This document shows positions 62,661-64,000 of a stretch of DNA of 64,000 bases, piece by piece (the stretch's first letter is position 1; the number at the start of each line of letters is the position of its first letter). The notes beneath the pieces are model-generated. The model saw only the letters and a list, made by a program, of their open reading frames with translations. It did no database searches and was not told where the DNA came from. A program made the translations under genes and the position numbers. The DNA comes from Egibacteraceae bacterium (lineage in GTDB: Bacteria; Actinomycetota; Nitriliruptoria; Euzebyales; Egibacteraceae). The stretch spans positions 424,766-488,765 of the forward strand of contig JAUJNX010000001.1 of assembly GCA_030447925.1 (NCBI GenBank). Reading direction: 5' to 3'.

Positions 62661-64000
62661 ATGACCGTCCTGCGCCACCACGTGGTCCTCGCCGTCGCCG
62701 GGGCGCTCGACGCCGCGCTGGCGCTCGCCGCCCGGCACCCCGCCCTGCACCGGCTGACCTTCGCGCCGGGGTTGGACGGGGTGCGCCACCTGCTGGGCGG
62801 GTGGCGGGCCTACCGCACCGCCCGGCGGGCCGCCCGGCGCGTGCCCGCCTACGCCCGCCACGCCGGACCGGCCCGCCCGCGCCTGCGCGGCTGGCGCGCG
62901 GACCTGTCGGCGCTCCCGCCGACCGACAAGGCGGGCTACATCACCCGCCACCCCCTGCCCGACCTCTGCCTGGACGGGTCCCTGCCGCGCACCGGGGTGG
63001 TGGTCGACGAGTCGTCGGGCAGCAGCGGCACCCCCACCAGCTGGGTCCGCGGGCCCGCCGAGCGCCGCGCGACCGGCGCCCTGCTGCGCCTCACCTTCGC
63101 CCGCGAGGCCGCCGGCTTCGGCGGCAAGCCGGTGATGGTCCTCAACGCGTTCTCGCTGGGCGCGTGGGCGACGGGGATGAACGTGAGCATGGCGCTGGCC
63201 GACGCCACCGTGCTGCAGTCGGTCGGCCCCGACCGCGACAAGGTCGTGGCGACCATGCGCCGGTTCGGCCCGGGCCACGGCTACGTCGTGCTCGGCTACC
63301 CGCCGTTCCTCAAGGACCTGGCCGACGACCCGCGCATCGACCTGTCGGTCTACGACGTGGTCGCCGGCTACGGCGGCGAGGGCATCAGCGAGAACATGCG
63401 CGCCTACCTGCTGCGCTCCTACCGCCGGGTGGTCGGGTCCTACGGCGCCAGCGACCTGGAGATCAACCTGGCGGCCGAGACCGACCTCACCGTCGCCCTG
63501 CGCCGCGAGCTGGCCGCCAACCCGGCCCTGCGCGCCGAGCTGACCCGCAGCGACCTCGGCGTCCTGCCACTGGTGTTCCAGTACGACCCGCTGGAGTACC
63601 TGATCGAGAGCGACGAGCGCGGCGAGCTGCTCGTGACCGTCTGCCGCGGGACCAACCTGTCCCCGCGGGTGCGCTACGACATCCACGACCTGGGCCACGT
63701 CGCCCGCCTGCGCGACGTCGCGCCGGTCCTGGCCCGCCACGGCGCCGCCGACCTGCTGCGCGGGCGGCACCTGGACCTGCCGCTGCTGTTCCTCTACGGG
63801 CGGTCGGACCTGTCCCTGGACTACTACGGGGCCGTCGTGACCCCCGACGCCGTCCGCGAGCTGCTCTACGACGACCCCGCGCTCGCGCACGTGCTGCAGG
63901 CGTTCCGCCTGGTCGGCTACGAGGACGCCGGGGCGGCGCCGCGGCTGCTGCTGGCCGGTCCCGACTTCTCAGAGCCCGCCATCAGAGACACGAACCCGGA
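62661..64000 (+). CDS. PaaK-like AMP-dependent ligase, 3' end beyond the window
   Basis: The first 446 codons are present, from an ATG with GGAG upstream. The P-loop of adenylate-forming enzymes is DESSGSSGTPTSWVRGPAER near 115-134. GYGGEGISENMRAYLLRSYR, VVGSYGASDLEINLA and GELLVTVCRGTNLSPRVRYD match the phenylacetate-CoA ligase family rather than the classical acyl-CoA synthetases. The N-terminal ~95 residues are helical and Arg-rich. It would activate a carboxylic acid, perhaps aromatic, as an adenylate. The last bases (after 63969) are less G+C-rich than the rest, which may only be local. Confidence 0.8.
   Translation, partial: MTVLRHHVVLAVAGALDAALALAARHPALHRLTFAPGLDGVRHLLGGWRAYRTARRAARRVPAYARHAGPARPRLRGWRADLSALPPTDKAGYITRHPLPDLCLDGSLPRTGVVVDESSGSSGTPTSWVRGPAERRATGALLRLTFAREAAGFGGKPVMVLNAFSLGAWATGMNVSMALADATVLQSVGPDRDKVVATMRRFGPGHGYVVLGYPPFLKDLADDPRIDLSVYDVVAGYGGEGISENMRAYLLRSYRRVVGSYGASDLEINLAAETDLTVALRRELAANPALRAELTRSDLGVLPLVFQYDPLEYLIESDERGELLVTVCRGTNLSPRVRYDIHDLGHVARLRDVAPVLARHGAADLLRGRHLDLPLLFLYGRSDLSLDYYGAVVTPDAVRELLYDDPALAHVLQAFRLVGYEDAGAAPRLLLAGPDFSEPAIRDTNP

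Overview
The window is one 64 kb stretch of very G+C-rich DNA (roughly three quarters G+C by eye) with tightly packed genes, many GTG starts and many ATGA or GTGA start/stop overlaps. The gene content is that of a free-living, deep-branching or soil-type actinobacterium: a DUF222/HNH endonuclease of the 13E12 type, PaaX, IclR, HxlR, TetR and LuxR regulators, an LtrA protein, a CbxX/CfxQ ATPase, an FGLLP-motif membrane protein and an archaeal-type prolyl-tRNA synthetase. A Nitriliruptoria/Euzebya-like or other non-model actinomycete is my guess and cannot be settled here. I saw no tRNA, rRNA, CRISPR array, integrase, transposase or phage structural gene.

Layout. 0-6.4 kb: start of a 7TM sensor kinase (runs off the left edge), a CbxX/CfxQ AAA ATPase, a NarL-type response regulator, a YcaQ-like DNA glycosylase, an epimerase/TetR pair and thiE. 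6.4-11.1 kb: a flavin aromatic hydroxylase coupled to a degenerate metallo-beta-lactamase-fold protein, a DUF488 protein and a frameshifted HNH endonuclease. 11.1-17.8 kb: a branched-chain amino acid/aromatic-acid type ABC importer (LivK, LivH, a LivM-LivG fusion, LivF) behind a PaaX regulator and a LuxR-like protein. 17.8-21.5 kb: a secreted protein, signal peptidase I, a divergent HxlR/SnoaL pair and LtrA. 21.5-28.9 kb: homogentisate catabolism, with iclR-hmgA-orf-ltrA reading left and quinone reductase-fahA-comB reading right (comB broken by a 191-bp tandem duplication), then an amino-acid permease.

28.9-33.3 kb: a PspA whose C-terminus is lost at a C-rich junction, followed by a lower-G+C island holding a scrambled fic gene (a 172-bp inversion plus an internal deletion), then a repeat-rich FGLLP membrane protein. 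33.3-42.5 kb: prolyl-tRNA synthetase (two apparent frameshifts), an acyl-CoA ligase, a DUF4190 protein, a glycosyltransferase 39, prephenate dehydratase, a MazF-type toxin-antitoxin pair, a frameshifted M20 peptidase, and an XRE regulator with a membrane protein. 42.5-49.2 kb: a sugar ABC importer with unusual permeases, divergent from serS, which is coupled to a ROK sugar kinase. 49.2-64 kb: a DMT exporter pair, an SDR without its catalytic residues, an orphan FtsK-like ATPase, a CHRD protein, nagA, a TetR-regulated ABC exporter, a Gfo/Idh/MocA oxidoreductase behind a DasR-like site, an alpha/beta hydrolase, msrA, a nitroreductase and the start of a PaaK-like adenylating enzyme.

Two themes cut across the genes. 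First, several regulator genes have a TANNNT-like -10 box 5-6 bases before the start codon, which predicts leaderless mRNAs. Second, three of four simple frameshifts lie in G5 or C5 runs where six bases would restore the frame, so some broken genes (proS above all) may be sequencing or assembly errors rather than pseudogenes.
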